A DNA stretch of 64,000 nt from Adiantum capillus-veneris (Eukaryota > Streptophyta > Polypodiopsida > Polypodiales > Pteridaceae). The DNA lies in NCBI GenBank assembly GCA_014529385.2, contig CM043954.1, positions 93,359,247 to 93,423,246 on the forward strand. The letters are read 5' to 3'. Shown here piece after piece: positions 33,492 to 44,734 of the stretch. Numbering within the stretch: the first letter of the stretch is position 1; each line of letters opens with the position of its first letter. Below the pieces are notes generated by a model. That model ran no database searches. It was not told the DNA's origin and saw nothing but the letters and a program-made list of their open reading frames with translations. The translations under genes and the position numbers were made by a program.

Positions 33492-34326
33492 GGCTACACA
33501 GTGCAGTGAAAGAAGTACTCAGAAAAAAATACCTAATGATGATAGCACTTGCCAAGTATAGTTAACTCCACTTGTGCGTCGTAGCACCTGACCGTCGAAA
33601 AAGGAAGAATTTGCACAAGCGGCGTAAAAAACGAACTCCGCAAAATCGCCAGTGGTTCACAAGACGACTGAAATCTTGTAGTGGAGATGGTCGAATTGTC
33701 ACCGTTGTGAAGAAGCTTGATTATTGAAAGCTTTCTTAATCGGCGAATGATTATGTTGCATGAACTCCAATTGAAACTGTCGCAATTGTAAAAATATGCA
33801 AAAATCTGGAATTTTTTGCAAGAACTGAGCGGAATCGTAAGCCGTCAGGCTCGAGGGAAAGCCGACACGGCTTGATTCTTGCACCGTGCACGGAGGTGCT
33901 TGCTTGTGAGTCGCCTTGCTTGTGGGAAGGACCACCAAGAAGGTCCAAAACTCAAACTTGTTTCAATTGGCCATGCCATGTGAACTAAAACGATTTCTTT
34001 GAGGAAAAAAATCGCAGGCAGCGTGGAGCAGAGAACGCGAGCAAGAAGGGGACTGTGTGCGGCTTGCTCAAGCACCACTAGGCCACGAGCCCTTGGAAGC
34101 ACAACCTCTTGACCAAGGCGCTCCCTTCAAGCCTGAGCGCGCGCTGTTTCATGCACCACACCCTCTCGTCCAAAACAGGCAATATACCCGATTTAGGCAA
34201 GCAACTTGCTAAATTTGGTAAAATCTCTAAAAAAGCCACGGTTCACACCTTAAAGCCGTATTTTTAGGAGCCAAAAGTGAGCACGCCTAGAGAGAGAGTG
34301 GAAGAGAGACTTCATAGCCAACCTAA

Positions 34327-34338
34327 GCTCTGATACCA
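34327..34338 (-). promoter_or_regulatory. Primer-binding site, initiator tRNA-Met
   Basis: Minus strand TGGTATCAGAGC, the standard complement of the plant initiator tRNA-Met 3' end, one base after the 5' LTR. Confidence 0.95.
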
Positions 34339-34339
34339 G

Positions 34340-34511
34340 TGTAAGAACTAGGGGATACTAGACTGACGATCCTCCTCCCAACCTCCCATTATATAGGCGG
34401 GCTCCTAGCCCCTTGCCCTAGACGGATCCCTTGTCCACACTGTCTAGCCTGACCCTTGGCCGTAGTCCATGACCATCCTAGTTCTTAGGTTACAGGACCC
34501 TTGTCCTGACA
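34340..34511 (-). repeat. 5' LTR of the Ty3/gypsy element (172 bp)
   Basis: On the minus strand it runs from TGTCAGGACAAGGG to GTTCTTACA and includes a TATATAAT core (34388-34395). Its start and core resemble the 131-bp LTR of the small element at 43399, indicating one family. Confidence 0.93.
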
Positions 34512-34516
34512 TCCAC

Positions 34517-35000
34517 GTAGTCTTGAACATCAGATTGCGGACATGTTAGAAGTGACATGTTGCTAATGCAACTATGCTAAAATTAGAATAGTTACAAAAA
34601 GATATAAATAGTCTCATATAAGTCAAATAGCTGATGTATGAGGCACATAAATTTCAAAAAGTAACTCATAATTAAGCATGTCATGACTAGTATCTTATAC
34701 ACCAATGTAGTAGGATATTCTTGACCCTTTCCTACATTGGTGTTGATTCTTTAAAATCCATTGATACCTGGGTGAGCTTACATTGGAATTCAACTGTTGG
34801 CCTGCCACTTTCAAGTATAATTTTTTTGAGGTTGTTGAGATCTTATAGGAGTACCTTGCTATTTTATTTTGGTTTCAACCTTGTGAATTGTTCCTTTTGT
34901 TATCCATGTCTACTTAGTTTTTTTGGCCATAATTGATTTCTTCATCCATATTTACTTGGTTGATTGTTTTTAAGAATGTCTTTCCACATATGATGACTCT
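34517..35000. other. AT-rich flank of the Ty3/gypsy element
   Basis: No coding motif is seen. If the exon at 28340-28537 is real, this would be the upstream part of its intron on the minus strand. A 'CTTCTAAC' branch-point-like string occurs on the minus strand just outside the insertion. Confidence 0.3.
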
Positions 35001-35089
35001 TTGCTAATGAAGTGATGTAAGAGGTATCATTAAGTATGAACTTTAATACATCCTCTTTCCAATCCGGAGTTGCTTTGTAAGTCTGATCG

Positions 35090-35330
35090 CACCCAAGGAA
35101 CTCCTAGGATGATTGCTTCATTGAGATACGTATCTGCCATTACATGAGACCGACGTGGAGATATTGATTGACAGATTGACTTCGCCTAAATTGACAATCT
35201 TCTCTCCTTGGCTAGCAGCCTTGAACTCAATCTAATTTGTTAATAGTGGTACATCTATCATTTTCATGTATATAGAATAATTGATGACATTGGATCTAGC
35301 TCTTATGTCCACCAGTGATCACTTTGTTGA
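35090..35330 (-). pseudogene. Protease-like remnant downstream of integrase
   Basis: Minus-strand translation gives 'VDIRASSNVINYSIYMKMID', which can be read as a decayed 'VDTGASsNVIp.s....l'. It is followed by 'GEKIVNLGEVNLSINI', resembling the later strands of gypsy proteases. In an intact element protease precedes RT, so its place after integrase implies rearrangement or a second element. The assignment is tentative. Confidence 0.35.
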
Positions 35331-35699
35331 TCCATTTTGGAATCTATATGTTGATGTGTACATCCATACCTCCAAGCCTACTTGAATTTTTTTAATTCAA
35401 TGAGGAGTTCCATCTTTGGTTGTGGTGGAATTTGCAAGCTACTTTGTCATTCTTTACGCTTCAAAATCCATAACTTAGCTTCCTCCTAAGCTTGTTCTTG
35501 ATTAGCCTCCGCTTGCTTCTTCCTTTCAACTGCTTCATGAATCTTCTCCAACATTTTAGTAATTAGTGGAAAATGATATTTCTTCAACCTACATCCAATA
35601 ATCCAATTGGGCATCTCTTCTCCCTTAATGTAGCCAGCTATACGACTCCACTTGATGATATGTCATGAATCACAAATGGACCATTACCTCGCCTCCTTA

Positions 35700-36300
35700 G
35701 TTTCTTGGGGTGTTGTTTCAAGGTGTAGACTAGTACATAGATGTTGATCATGAAACTCCTTCATGCGTCTTTTTTGAGCATAGATGCTCATGACAGATCT
35801 TAAGTGTATCTCATCCAGATTTTCAAGAATATCTAGCCTTTTAGATAGCTTGAGACCTGTCCACTATAAGTTCTTGGCTACTCTAAGCATTGGAATCAAG
35901 AAATCTTTGGGAAACATGGCATTAAGACCAAAAACCATGTAGAAGGTGTTGTTTTAATTGATGTTTTGTATGCTACCATGTATGTCCATAAAGCTGAATG
36001 TAGTTTTTGGTCCCAATCCACTTTCAATTCACTTACTATCTTTGTGAGCAATGTGCATAGAATTTGATTTGTGCTCTCAAATTGTCCATTAGCTTGAGGG
36101 TGATAGGGTGTTTATTTGTGATGAAATACAATGAATTCATCTAGCAAGAATTCTATCACCTCATTTATGAAATGAATCTCTCTATCGCTAACTATCTCAC
36201 TCGGTAGTCCAAATCTTGTAAAAATATTTTCATACAAGAATTGCACTGTCATTTTTACATCATTCCTCTATGTCGCTTTTGCTTCAGCCTATTTGGTCAA
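35700..36300 (-). pseudogene. Integrase core remnant of the degenerate gypsy
   Basis: Reading the minus strand: 'TRFGLPSEIVSDREIHFINE' (second catalytic Asp), then 'TPYHPQANGQFES' (the Y-H-P-Q-x-N-G-Q-x-E block with the catalytic Glu). Then 'WTYMVAYKTSIKTTPSTWFL' and, near 35700, 'RRRGNGPFVIHDI'. One stop precedes TPYHP. All catalytic landmarks are still recognisable. Confidence 0.8.
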
Positions 36301-37237
36301 ATAATATGTGGTCACTATGAAGTACTGAGCATGTGTACAATATGTTGGTTGTGCTATAGTCCCAATAAAGTTTATGGCCCATTTGGAAAATGTTTTAGTC
36401 CCCATCATTGGTCGTAGAGGTATCTCGTCTCTTTGCATAGGTACCTTTGTTTGCTAGCATTTGTCACATCTTGTTACATACACTTCAATATCCATGAACA
36501 AGGTAGGCCACCAAATTTCTACAAACAAGAATTTATTTTGCAATTCTGTTGGCAAAAAAATTTCGACTTGCTTGTCTGTCATGAGCTTGCTCAAGAATTG
36601 GAATGTATTCACTTTTTGTGGTGCACATTCTTAGTTGGTCATCCTTTCCTCTTCTCTAAAGCCGATCAATCAATACGTAATTCTCTACTTTAGTCTTAAT
36701 GGCTTTAGTCCTTGATTTGCTCAACCTCTTTGGTAAGGTTTGTGTGTTTAGGAAATCCACAATGTATGAGCTCCACTTAGGTGCTACAATGAAATTGAAC
36801 AGTGTCACATGTTCTATAGGTGCAATGATTTCACAAATGTTACATGAACAGATGTAGTCATGAACACTTTTTTACATTTTAGGTCAATATACACCTAATC
36901 TCTAATATGATTTTGATTTCCCATTGTGAATCCTTGTTGTTTGTACATGAGCTTGGATGAAATACACATGTCTCTCATTTGGCTGTATACATAGACTTAA
37001 TATTCCATTAGTTCCTTGATTGTATAGCCTTCTAGATAATAGAACAAGTGTTCTAGTTTCATCAATGATGAATGGATTCTACACAACTTGTTATGATCCA
37101 TTGGTGAGGAAAGGTATGGCATGTTCACTCCACCTTGGTACCATGTCAACGTTAAAAAAATATAAATACAACAAGTCATTGTCAACCCCAATGGGTGCTT
37201 CTCCATGAATCAATCTCGAGAAATGGTCATCAACCCT

Positions 37238-37540
37238 CTACTGCATTGTTCCTTTTTTCACCACAACTATGAAATTAGACTCAAGAAATACAATGAACCA
37301 TCTAGAAATATGCCCAATATTGCAAGTTTTCATTACCAAGTACAATAGTGCCTTATGATTCACAAAGAATACAAACTTGTTTGCAAGAAGGTAGGGAAAT
37401 TTCTTCACAACATAAATTATTCCTAACACTTCTCTTTCTGTGGTCACGTAATTCTTCTTTGCACCATTCAACTGTCTACTGGAGTAACATATAGGGAAAT
37501 CCAAGTTGTTCTCTCCTAGGTTGTGCTGAAATGCATCCAA
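37238..37540 (-). pseudogene. RNase H remnant of the degenerate gypsy
   Basis: A 100-residue open stretch with 'PICYSSRQLNGAKKNYVTTE' and 'REVLGIIYVVKKFPYLLANK' (catalytic Glu in TER-E), then 'FVFFVNHKALLYLVMK' (the usual Asp is Asn in VNH), then 'RWFIVFLESNFIVVVKKG'. It is the longest open piece of this element. The Asp to Asn change would abolish activity. Confidence 0.88.
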
Positions 37541-37915
37541 CTATGTATATTGATGCATCTATGTGGACATGAAAAGTCTTGGTCCAATCATAAATCTTTC
37601 AATATTCGAGGAAAAATCAATCTCTGCTTCAATATCTAGAATGTTTCCTCACATTCATCAGTCCACTCAAATTTTGTGATTAGGAAGTAGAGAGGTTTGG
37701 AAATAATTGTATATATATAGATAAAAGTGTTTATAGTATTCACAATGGCCCATAAAGGGTTGTACCTTCCTCACATTTTAGGTCTTGGTAGAGAAATAAT
37801 CACTTGAACTTCTCAAGTTGTATAGAAATTTTGTTCTTGCACACTCTGTATCCTTGAATCTTTCCTTATCCTACCATGAAGACATATTTCTTTGGGTTAA
37901 GGTAGATACCGTATG

Positions 37916-38098
37916 TCTTTCACTTCTCAAAGATCTCCTTGAAGTGTTCTATGTGCTCATTTTTGAAGAGAGAATGCAAGCATAATTCATCCATGTAAAT
38001 CTCTAAGAATAGTCTTGAATATTCCTTAAAAGCAAGACTCATCAGCCTTTGAAATGTGATAGGTACATTGGTTAAGCCAAACAATATCACTTTGTGAG
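37916..38098 (-). pseudogene. Reverse transcriptase remnant of the degenerate gypsy
   Basis: The minus-strand peptide 'KVILFGLTNVPITFQRLMSL' corresponds to 'vMPFGLTNAPaTFQrlM'. It is followed by 'LFLEIYMDELCLHS', the Y-x-D-D box with the second Asp changed to Glu, and 'NEHIEHFKEIFEK'. The enzyme core is identifiable but catalytically altered. Confidence 0.85.
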
Positions 38099-38949
38099 AA
38101 AATATCCCCGATTCTATAGAAAAAGTTGTCTTATGTTGATCCTCTAGCTCTATTCAAGCTGGTTATAGCCTAAAACGCTGTCAAGAAAGCTATAAGATTT
38201 CTTTTGTGCAGCTCATTTTATCACATGACCATAATAGGTAGGGGATATTTATCTCTTATAATAGCCATGTTTACCTACTTGAGATTCACACATACTCTTA
38301 ATGTCTCATTTTTCTTGGGTACTACCATAAATGGAGAAACCCAATCCTAGTGCTCAATCTCATAGATAACTCTGCCTCTTTAAGCTTGTCTATCTCCTCC
38401 TTGACCTTCTTTGCAAATATTTCATTATATGTATAAGAAGTTGTCTGTGAGGTTTTGCATCACTCTTAAGGGGTATCATGTGCTGATAGATGTCTAGATC
38501 TACACCCTTAAGATCTTTGAAACACCATGCAAACACATCTCTATACTATTTGAGCATGAAATCAAGAGTTTCTCTTTCTCCTCTGTGAGGTCAGTGGCAA
38601 TGTATGCTGGCTTTGCTTCCTCTCCTAGTTCAGCTAAGTCTATGTGCTTGGATTTCTCAAAACCTTGGTTCCTTAAGTTCCCACATTGGTTACTGAACCA
38701 CTATCTTCCAGTTTGTATTGTGTATCTCTAGTAGTGAAAGGGTGCATCAAATTGATTATGGGTTCTCTTCACTCTCTATCTCAATTGTCCAAACTTCCTT
38801 CAAGGTTTGATTCAATTTTTGATATTCTCGTTTATGCTCAATTTTTTGATAGACTCTTTTTATTTTGGTTTTGTTTCATTTTTAGAGCTACTTGATAGAT
38901 TATCCTTTGTAAAGAAAAGCTTTTATCATAATCATAAGTTTTAAGCTGC

Positions 38950-39619
38950 CATTGACTGTGTGTGAGAGAGGAAGAGAGAGAGCATGAGCTTCATCCTGGT
39001 GCTACTCTTCACTCGTTCATCACATTGTGGATCTGACTGCACCATCATGCTAGCCTCAACAAGAGTTACACATTGACGCCAAGCATTCCTCGCGGAATGG
39101 AGCGTATGCGCTCGTGCATCTACAAGCTACTCGTGGCCGTGAGTATATCAAATGATGTCTGTTTTCTTCCTGCAAGTAGTCGTTAGAATCGTAGCGACAT
39201 AAGCTATGCATAAGTACTCATAGATTTCAGTTTTGGGCACTTTCGAACTTCCGCTCTGTCTTCATATGCGTTTTATGCAGATGGGTTCATAGCTAGGGTT
39301 TGAGTGTAGAGGCTTAGGGATAGGTGTATCCTAGTGAGGGGATGGTGTTCCTTAAATTTCGTACGATTCTGATATGATTTAGTGAGTTTCCTTCCATTTG
39401 TGTGTATGTGGCTAGGTGGTGTAGTTGAGAGTAGTGAGATTCTAGGTTGTGGTTTAGTTGGTCTTCGGGAGTGTTGTATGTGTAGGATGGTCTCAGCCTG
39501 ACAAGGTAAATAGATTTCCTCCGTGTACCTATCGTGTCATCTGTGTCCTTGATTGACATTATGTTGATCTAGGTTGTGTTGCATGCACTTTATGGGTGGT
39601 GTGATTTGCTCCCGCAACA
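38950..39619 (+). repeat. Probable LTR end of a plus-strand Tat/Athila-like element
   Basis: The segment ends ...CCCGCAACA one base before a tRNA-Asp primer site, defining an LTR 3' edge at 39619. The 5' edge is unknown; 38950 is only a guess from a change in composition. No second copy of this LTR lies in the window. Confidence 0.5.
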
Positions 39620-39620
39620 T

Positions 39621-39638
39621 TGACGCCACTGCCGGGGA
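39621..39638 (+). promoter_or_regulatory. Primer-binding site, tRNA-Asp type
   Basis: TGACGCCACTGCCGGGGA matches 15 of 18 bases of the tRNA-Asp complement (TGGCGCCGTTGCCGGGGA) used by Tat/Athila-type plant gypsy elements. It begins one base after an LTR-like CA end. Confidence 0.8.
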
Positions 39639-40157
39639 TACAGGTAGGTATTCCTACTAACACTCTTGTGATGGTAGCTTGCTTTATTTTCGGCTAAAGA
39701 AAGCATTTTTCTTTAGAGGATCCGGAAGAGGTTATTCCGAGATCAAGTGGATAGCCAGGCAGCACGTGTCTTGCCGAGGGTTTGCGACTAGGTAGATTTA
39801 GTTAGGAGTTGTAGATTATAGTAGTTGTTGTGGTGGTCAAGTGGTTTGTGAGGTGATAAAAGTGTTTTCTAGTCCGTGTGTGGCATTGAAGCATTTTTCT
39901 ACTCATAGATGCAAAACCCCATATGATTTGTAGGAGTAGCTTTAGGTAAGTGACGTGATTATGATTTAGAGCTATTCACCATTGATTTATTTGCTAAGTG
40001 CTTGTTTGCATTTAAAATCACTGAAAAGTCTGCCTTTGAGGAAAAAATGCAATAAAAAGTGTTCTGCGGATAATTTTTTCATGACTAATTGATGCTGAGC
40101 ATATAAGAGGACATGTGCAAGGGTTCTGTGAAGAAAAACTGCAATCCTATACACTGG

Positions 40158-42083
40158 GACTTTATAAAGTCTCAAGGGGCATCTAGAGACCAAATCTGAA
40201 AACTCTGACTATACGAGTGTGTTCAAAAGTTATCATTTACCCTTAGAACACCTTGAGTGGGGAGTTTTGGCATAGATTTGGGGACCAAAAGCCAAAAGAT
40301 AGAGTGATTGTGATTGAAAAAGAAAAAACTTGTGTTTGTGAGCACTTTTGAGCTTTAAATTTTGCTGTAAACACATGTACATGTTGCTAATGATAAGGGA
40401 AACTTAGAATAGAAACATATCTGAAATCTGAGATAGTAGACTTTATATGCGTATAAAGTCTCCAGCACCATCTTGAGACAAATTTTTGATAATCTGACTC
40501 TGACTACACCAGTGTGTTCAGAAGTGGGGTTTTACCCTAAGAATACATTGAAACTAGAGTTTTTACCAACTCTTGATACCCAAAAGGCACAAGACGGAGT
40601 GTCTAAAACGGAAAATAGAAAAACTTGAGATTCTGACCTCATTTTTGCATGAAAATTAGCAAGAGTGCTTGAGAACTAGTACTAGAGGCTTGGAGATGCT
40701 TGTGGATGAATTCAGTCCAAAAATTTATCAGCAGATATCATACACGTATGATGTCTCTAGGGTGATTCTAGAATTAATTTTGAACTTTTAACATTATAGC
40801 ACATACACCAAATTTCATGTCATTTGGACTTATAGATTGAGAGTTAAAAGGACTTTACTCTTTCAAAGGCTTCCTTGTAAATTGGTGATTTTGTGCAATT
40901 TTGACATCCAAAATTTACTGTGAGCACATATTCTTGATCTACACACTAAGGGGCACCTTTGGTAGAAACAAAACTAAAATATGAGTAAAAGACTTTATAC
41001 GTGTATAAAGTTTCAAGGCTAGATTTGATAGTCAAAAGTCAAATTTGACTTTACCCTTGTGATCTACAACATTTAGGGAGCATATAGGCCAAATTTCATC
41101 AAATTTGGATCACTTTTGGGCTTGCAAAGACCAAAAGATACATCTAGGCAAGTGAATGCTTGTATTAGCCATAACTTGCTCAAAAAGTGTCAAAATTCAA
41201 AACTGAAACTTGCTGTGAGTTGCCAGTGTTGTGAGAGTGAAATTCACTTCATTCTGACAAGCTAGTCTTTTCATGGGTATGAACTCTAAAGGGCTCTTTT
41301 AGAGACCAAAATTGAAATCTGAGAATACTAGGGTGTAAAAGCACCACAAGACAAGCTTACTCACCAAATTTTGTCAAAATCTGAGCAAAAGACATTATAT
41401 GCGTATAAAGTCTCAAGGCCAGATCTAAAAGTCAAATGTCACTTTTGACCACACAGGGGGTTGGGAAATGACGTGTTAAGCTTGCTTGCAAAAGTTTAGC
41501 TCATTTGGACACATACTTTTTCATATACAGAGACTTTGCAGATACAAGACTGTAAAGGTGAAAAAGAGGTGATTTTGAGCAGTTTTGACATCCAAAATTT
41601 GTTGTAATCACATATTCTTGTTGTATGCATCAAGGAGTACCTTGGGTAGAAATATAAGTGAATTCTGAGCTTTATACACGTATAAAGTCTCATAGGCTAG
41701 ATCTGGGTCAAAAGACACTTGAGTATACCTTAGTGTCCTAGAGCATAAAAGAAGTCCCTAGCCAAATTTTAATGCAATTTGGAGCTCATTGGGGCTTGCA
41801 AAGAGAAAAAGACAAAAAAATTGCAAATTCAGGCTTGTATTGGTCTTAACTTGCTAAAAAAAATGTCCAAATTGAATTCTAAAAGTTGCTGAGAGTTGTT
41901 TGAGTGATAAGGAATTAGTGAAACAAAAGTCACCTCATTCTGGCACAAAAGAATTCATACGCGCATAAAATAAAGGTCAAAATCATAAACTGAGCATACC
42001 AGCGGGTAAAGGACATCAAGGAGAGCTCACATACCAAATTTTGTCAAATTCTGAACAGATAGACTTTGTACGCGTATGATGTT
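40158..42083. repeat. Diverged about-280-bp tandem units, each with a GACTTTATACGCGTATAAAGTC-like palindrome
   Basis: Eight palindrome copies start at 40158 (14-bp core-deleted form GACTTTATAAAGTC), 40439, 40734, 40991, 41391, 41668, 41951 and 42062. The commonest spacing is 257-295 bases. Most are followed by 'TCAAGG' or 'TCTAG'-like sequence. Flanking unit sequence also repeats: 'cagttttgacatccaaaatt' occurs near 40900 and 41580, and 'aacttgct' plus 'gttgctg' near 41170 and 41850. The array occupies the leader between the primer site and the gag-like frame of the plus-strand element. Coding potential is absent. Confidence 0.85.
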
Positions 42084-42569
42084 CTAGCCCTAATTTGGAG
42101 GTGAAAACTCACATTGAGCTTCTAGAAATGTTAAACACTGTAAAGTAAGCCTAGTAACCAAGTTTTAACAAATTTGGGTCACATTTGGTGAAGATATAAG
42201 CAAAAATCCTTGGTCCTGAAACTGTTTTGAGTGCTGTTCCCAGTGCAATTCACCAAAACTGCTCTAACTTTTGATAGACAACTCCAAATTGAGTCAGGTA
42301 TAGCCAGGAGAAAATCTTGCAAGCAATAGGACACACCAAACTTGCAAGCAATGGCTTTCTGATTCGGTTTTGGTTTTAAAGTTAAGTTTTTCCAGGTTTT
42401 CGAAATCCACTTTTAGGGTACCCATAACTAGTTTCCAGAGACCAAAAGAGTCACAAATTCTTGACTTTTGAGAGACCTTATCAAGGGCAGAAAGAGCCAA
42501 AGCTGCTTATTAAGGACTATCTTGAGGGTACTGAGTGGGCTTGACATTAAGACATCTAAGGTCATCAGG

Positions 42570-43013
42570 ATGGAAACCCAATCTACCAATCCTTTTGTAG
42601 ATATGACCAGAGGTATGGCAAGCTAAGCTAGAAGTGCTGAAATGCCAATATATCCACATTTTGACACAAACCCACACATTGCACTAGAAAGAGGTGGATA
42701 TTTGGTCAATGAAGGACCACGGATACCTCCACCAAATACGAGAATTCCAAAATGTGAGCCACCTGCATTCCCTTCTAGAGCGATAACCAGAGAACAAATG
42801 ATCACAAAGATGTCAGACATGCCTCCTCAAGTGAATCTAAATAATGAATTTTGGTTGTACCCACATGCAACCATAGAACATGACTTTTATAGAGGTGGAA
42901 TTACTTTCACAACAGGACCATCTTTACCATCACCACCCCCTATAACTTATTCATATCCAAATAAGAGCAGAACCTTGAGAAGATATGATACTGAGAGTGA
43001 CACATCTTCATAG
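42570..43013 (+). pseudogene. Gag N-terminus-like frame of the plus-strand Tat/Athila-like element
   Basis: From ATG 42570 the frame reads 'METQSTNPFVDMTRGMAS', one stop, then about 125 residues including 'CEPPAFPSRAITREQMITKM' and 'NNEFWLYPHATIEHDFYRGG', ending in a TAG at 43013. Placement (LTR edge, primer site, long leader, then this frame) supports a gag N-terminus. I see no capsid motif, since the element is cut off at about 43220 by the duplicated LINE block. A following frame (43060-43140) has 'EGLAQKLAPLVKSDLQELL', which may be its continuation. Confidence 0.45.
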
Positions 43014-43214
43014 AGGAGTGATTCACCAAGAATCAAACCCACACCAAAGCCACAGGTTATCTAGTGAGCAAATGAAGCTTATAGAAGGATTAGCTCAGAA
43101 ACTTGCTCCTCTAGTCAAATCTGACCTCCAAGAACTTCTATGGTGCAAAATCAAACAAAAATGGACAAACCATACAAGAGAAGAGTGTTACTCTCAGTAT
43201 CATATCTTCTCAAG
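42974..43214. repeat. 34-bp inverted repeat around a 172-bp loop
   Basis: The left arm (42974-43008) contains gaagatatgatactgagagt. The right arm (43181-43214) is its complement with one substitution and one 1-base indel. The arms flank the junction area where the plus-strand element gives way to the LINE block at about 43222. Confidence 0.9.
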
Positions 43215-43221
43215 TATCATA

Positions 43222-43398
43222 TTTTGAACATTTTCTTAGAGGGTCTATCGATTTGACCTACCCACCATTCCCTATAGAACATGGAGGCTTGTTTGGTGGC
43301 AAGGTCTTTCTTTCTTTGAGCTTTCTTTTGTTTTCAACTATCTAGATTTGGATGACGGGGTCTGTAGAAGAAGAGGATTCTAGTTTTGAGAGGGTCTG
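43222..43398 (-). mobile_element. LINE-2 copy in second block, left arm
   Basis: It matches 8893-9070 in the first block (about 90 percent by eye). The left edge lies inside the LINE, with 'ttgaacattttcttagaggg' shared by both copies. The LINE's RT half is therefore missing here. The arm is separated from the rest of the LINE by the LTR element at 43399-46975. Confidence 0.85.
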
Positions 43399-43530
43399 TG
43401 TCAGGCCAAGGGCAGGGCCAAGGGCCAGGACGGACATGCGGTCAAGGGGCGCTATATTTAGGGACTAGGAGTCTATAAATGGCACGGTTGGGTGGAGAGT
43501 TGCATGGTCCAATCCCCCGCGGCCTTACAA

Positions 43531-43542
43531 TGGTATCAGAGC
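43531..43542 (+). promoter_or_regulatory. Primer-binding site, initiator tRNA-Met
   Basis: TGGTATCAGAGC lies one base after the 5' LTR of the small element. Confidence 0.95.
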
Positions 43543-44734
43543 TCAGGGGAGGAGGAGGCATGGAGGAGGGAAAGAAGCATGGCTCTCATTCCCTCTCGTT
43601 CTCACTCTCTCTCTCTCTCTCTCTCCCTTTCCGTTCATGGGAATTCAGGGGTATGTGCTGCCATGAACTTCCCTTGCAAGTGATGGAGGAGCAATCTGTG
43701 AAACTCATGCAAGGTTGCATGCATGCGAAGCTTTGCCGCGGGTAAGCACCCTTGTACAGAGAACCGGGGAGAGGAACGATGGTGTGCAAGCGCTCTTGGA
43801 GCGGGAAGGGTCGAAGGTCGACCACCACGAAACAGCATGGGCTTCGGCTCGTTGGGATTGCAAGGCCAAGTACACCAATTCTCGACCCTGCAACGCGGAT
43901 GATGGTGCAACCTGTTAGTCAGGGTGTCATTCTCTTTCTCGGCGCAAATTCCAGCCCGCCATCGCTGTGCAGAGGAATTCTTTTTTTTGTTTAGGGGGTG
44001 GCCACTCCTCAAAAAACCCTAAGAGGGTATGCACACCCTCGCCACGGCTTCGACAGATAGCGTATGATGCACCCGAGCAATGAGGGATGCTCACTTGTCA
44101 ACCTGATTGGCACGGCCATAGCAGTTGATATGGAGAGTTCTTGACATTAAGATTTTCCCAAAACTACAAGAAGATCATATGTACTCAAGCACAGCTTGAG
44201 ATTCAGCAGGGCAAATCTACCAGGATCCGAAATGCTTGGCATGCATGCTCATGCATCATGCACGAGATCGATCGTCAGCACGTCGAGTCACGTGCGTAAC
44301 AAGGTATGCATATATTTTTATTTTGCTTAACACCGCCAAGAGCATGAAATCAGAAAGTCTGGTTCAAGTTATGTGCCAAGGAAGCTCCTCGATTTCGGGA
44401 AGCACTCTACACAACAGCCGACACACATGATATCGACAACCTGGCATGTCGATTCGAGTAATTGATGAGGTATGCAGCAATCAGTTGCGACAGCATGGTT
44501 GTCCACCAGAGCTAGGCAGTTCACTTGTGTGGATTCCCTGCTCTCTCTATAGCACTACAGAGTGTCAATGGACATATTGTCTCGGGTACGACCCGGAGGG
44601 TGACTGCTAAATCACCCCATAGGCATTGAGGATCATAGTTTGATCTCTCCCAGTTAAACTTTCAAGGAAAAAATTCCGCAATCTATCACACGGTAGTGGA
44701 CAAATTCAACTTTTGGTTGATTCCAATCAATATG

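Larger units (their letters stand above)
28556..34511 (-). mobile_element. Complete Ty3/gypsy (chromovirus-like) LTR retrotransposon, 5.96 kb
   Basis: On the minus strand the order is: 5' LTR (34511-34340), PBS (34338-34327), gag, protease, RT, RNase H, integrase, chromodomain-like tail, PPT (28740-28727) and 3' LTR (28726-28556). The flanks tccat (28551-28555) and tccac (34512-34516) form a 4-of-5 target duplication. The domain order (integrase after RNase H) and integrase tail place it among chromoviruses. The LTRs differ at about a dozen of 172 sites by eye, so insertion is not very recent. Stops and frameshifts occur in gag, RT, RNase H and integrase. Confidence 0.92.
35040..38500 (-). 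mobile_element. Degenerate Ty3/gypsy pol region (Tat/Athila-like)
   Basis: Minus-strand domains in order are RT (about 38100), RNase H (37540-37238), integrase (about 36900-35700) and then a protease-like stretch (about 35320-35090). No LTR was identified on either side. The RNase H wording ('SSRQLNGAKKNYVTTERE', 'LLANKFVFFVNHKALLYLV') is typical of non-chromovirus plant gypsy lineages. Stops and indels are frequent throughout. Confidence 0.75.

Noticed and set aside
40158-42083. CRISPR-like array (regularly spaced palindromes)
   Set aside because: Spacing is about 280 bases, the spacers are themselves repeats, and the context is a eukaryotic retroelement leader.
42642-43013. Host gene starting at an internal Met
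   Set aside because: The frame extends upstream to 42570 with one stop. Its position after an LTR edge and primer site favours a retroelement gag.
43635-44012. 125-codon minus-strand frame in the small LTR element
   Set aside because: Antisense to the element's leader, crosses a CT array, and has no motif.
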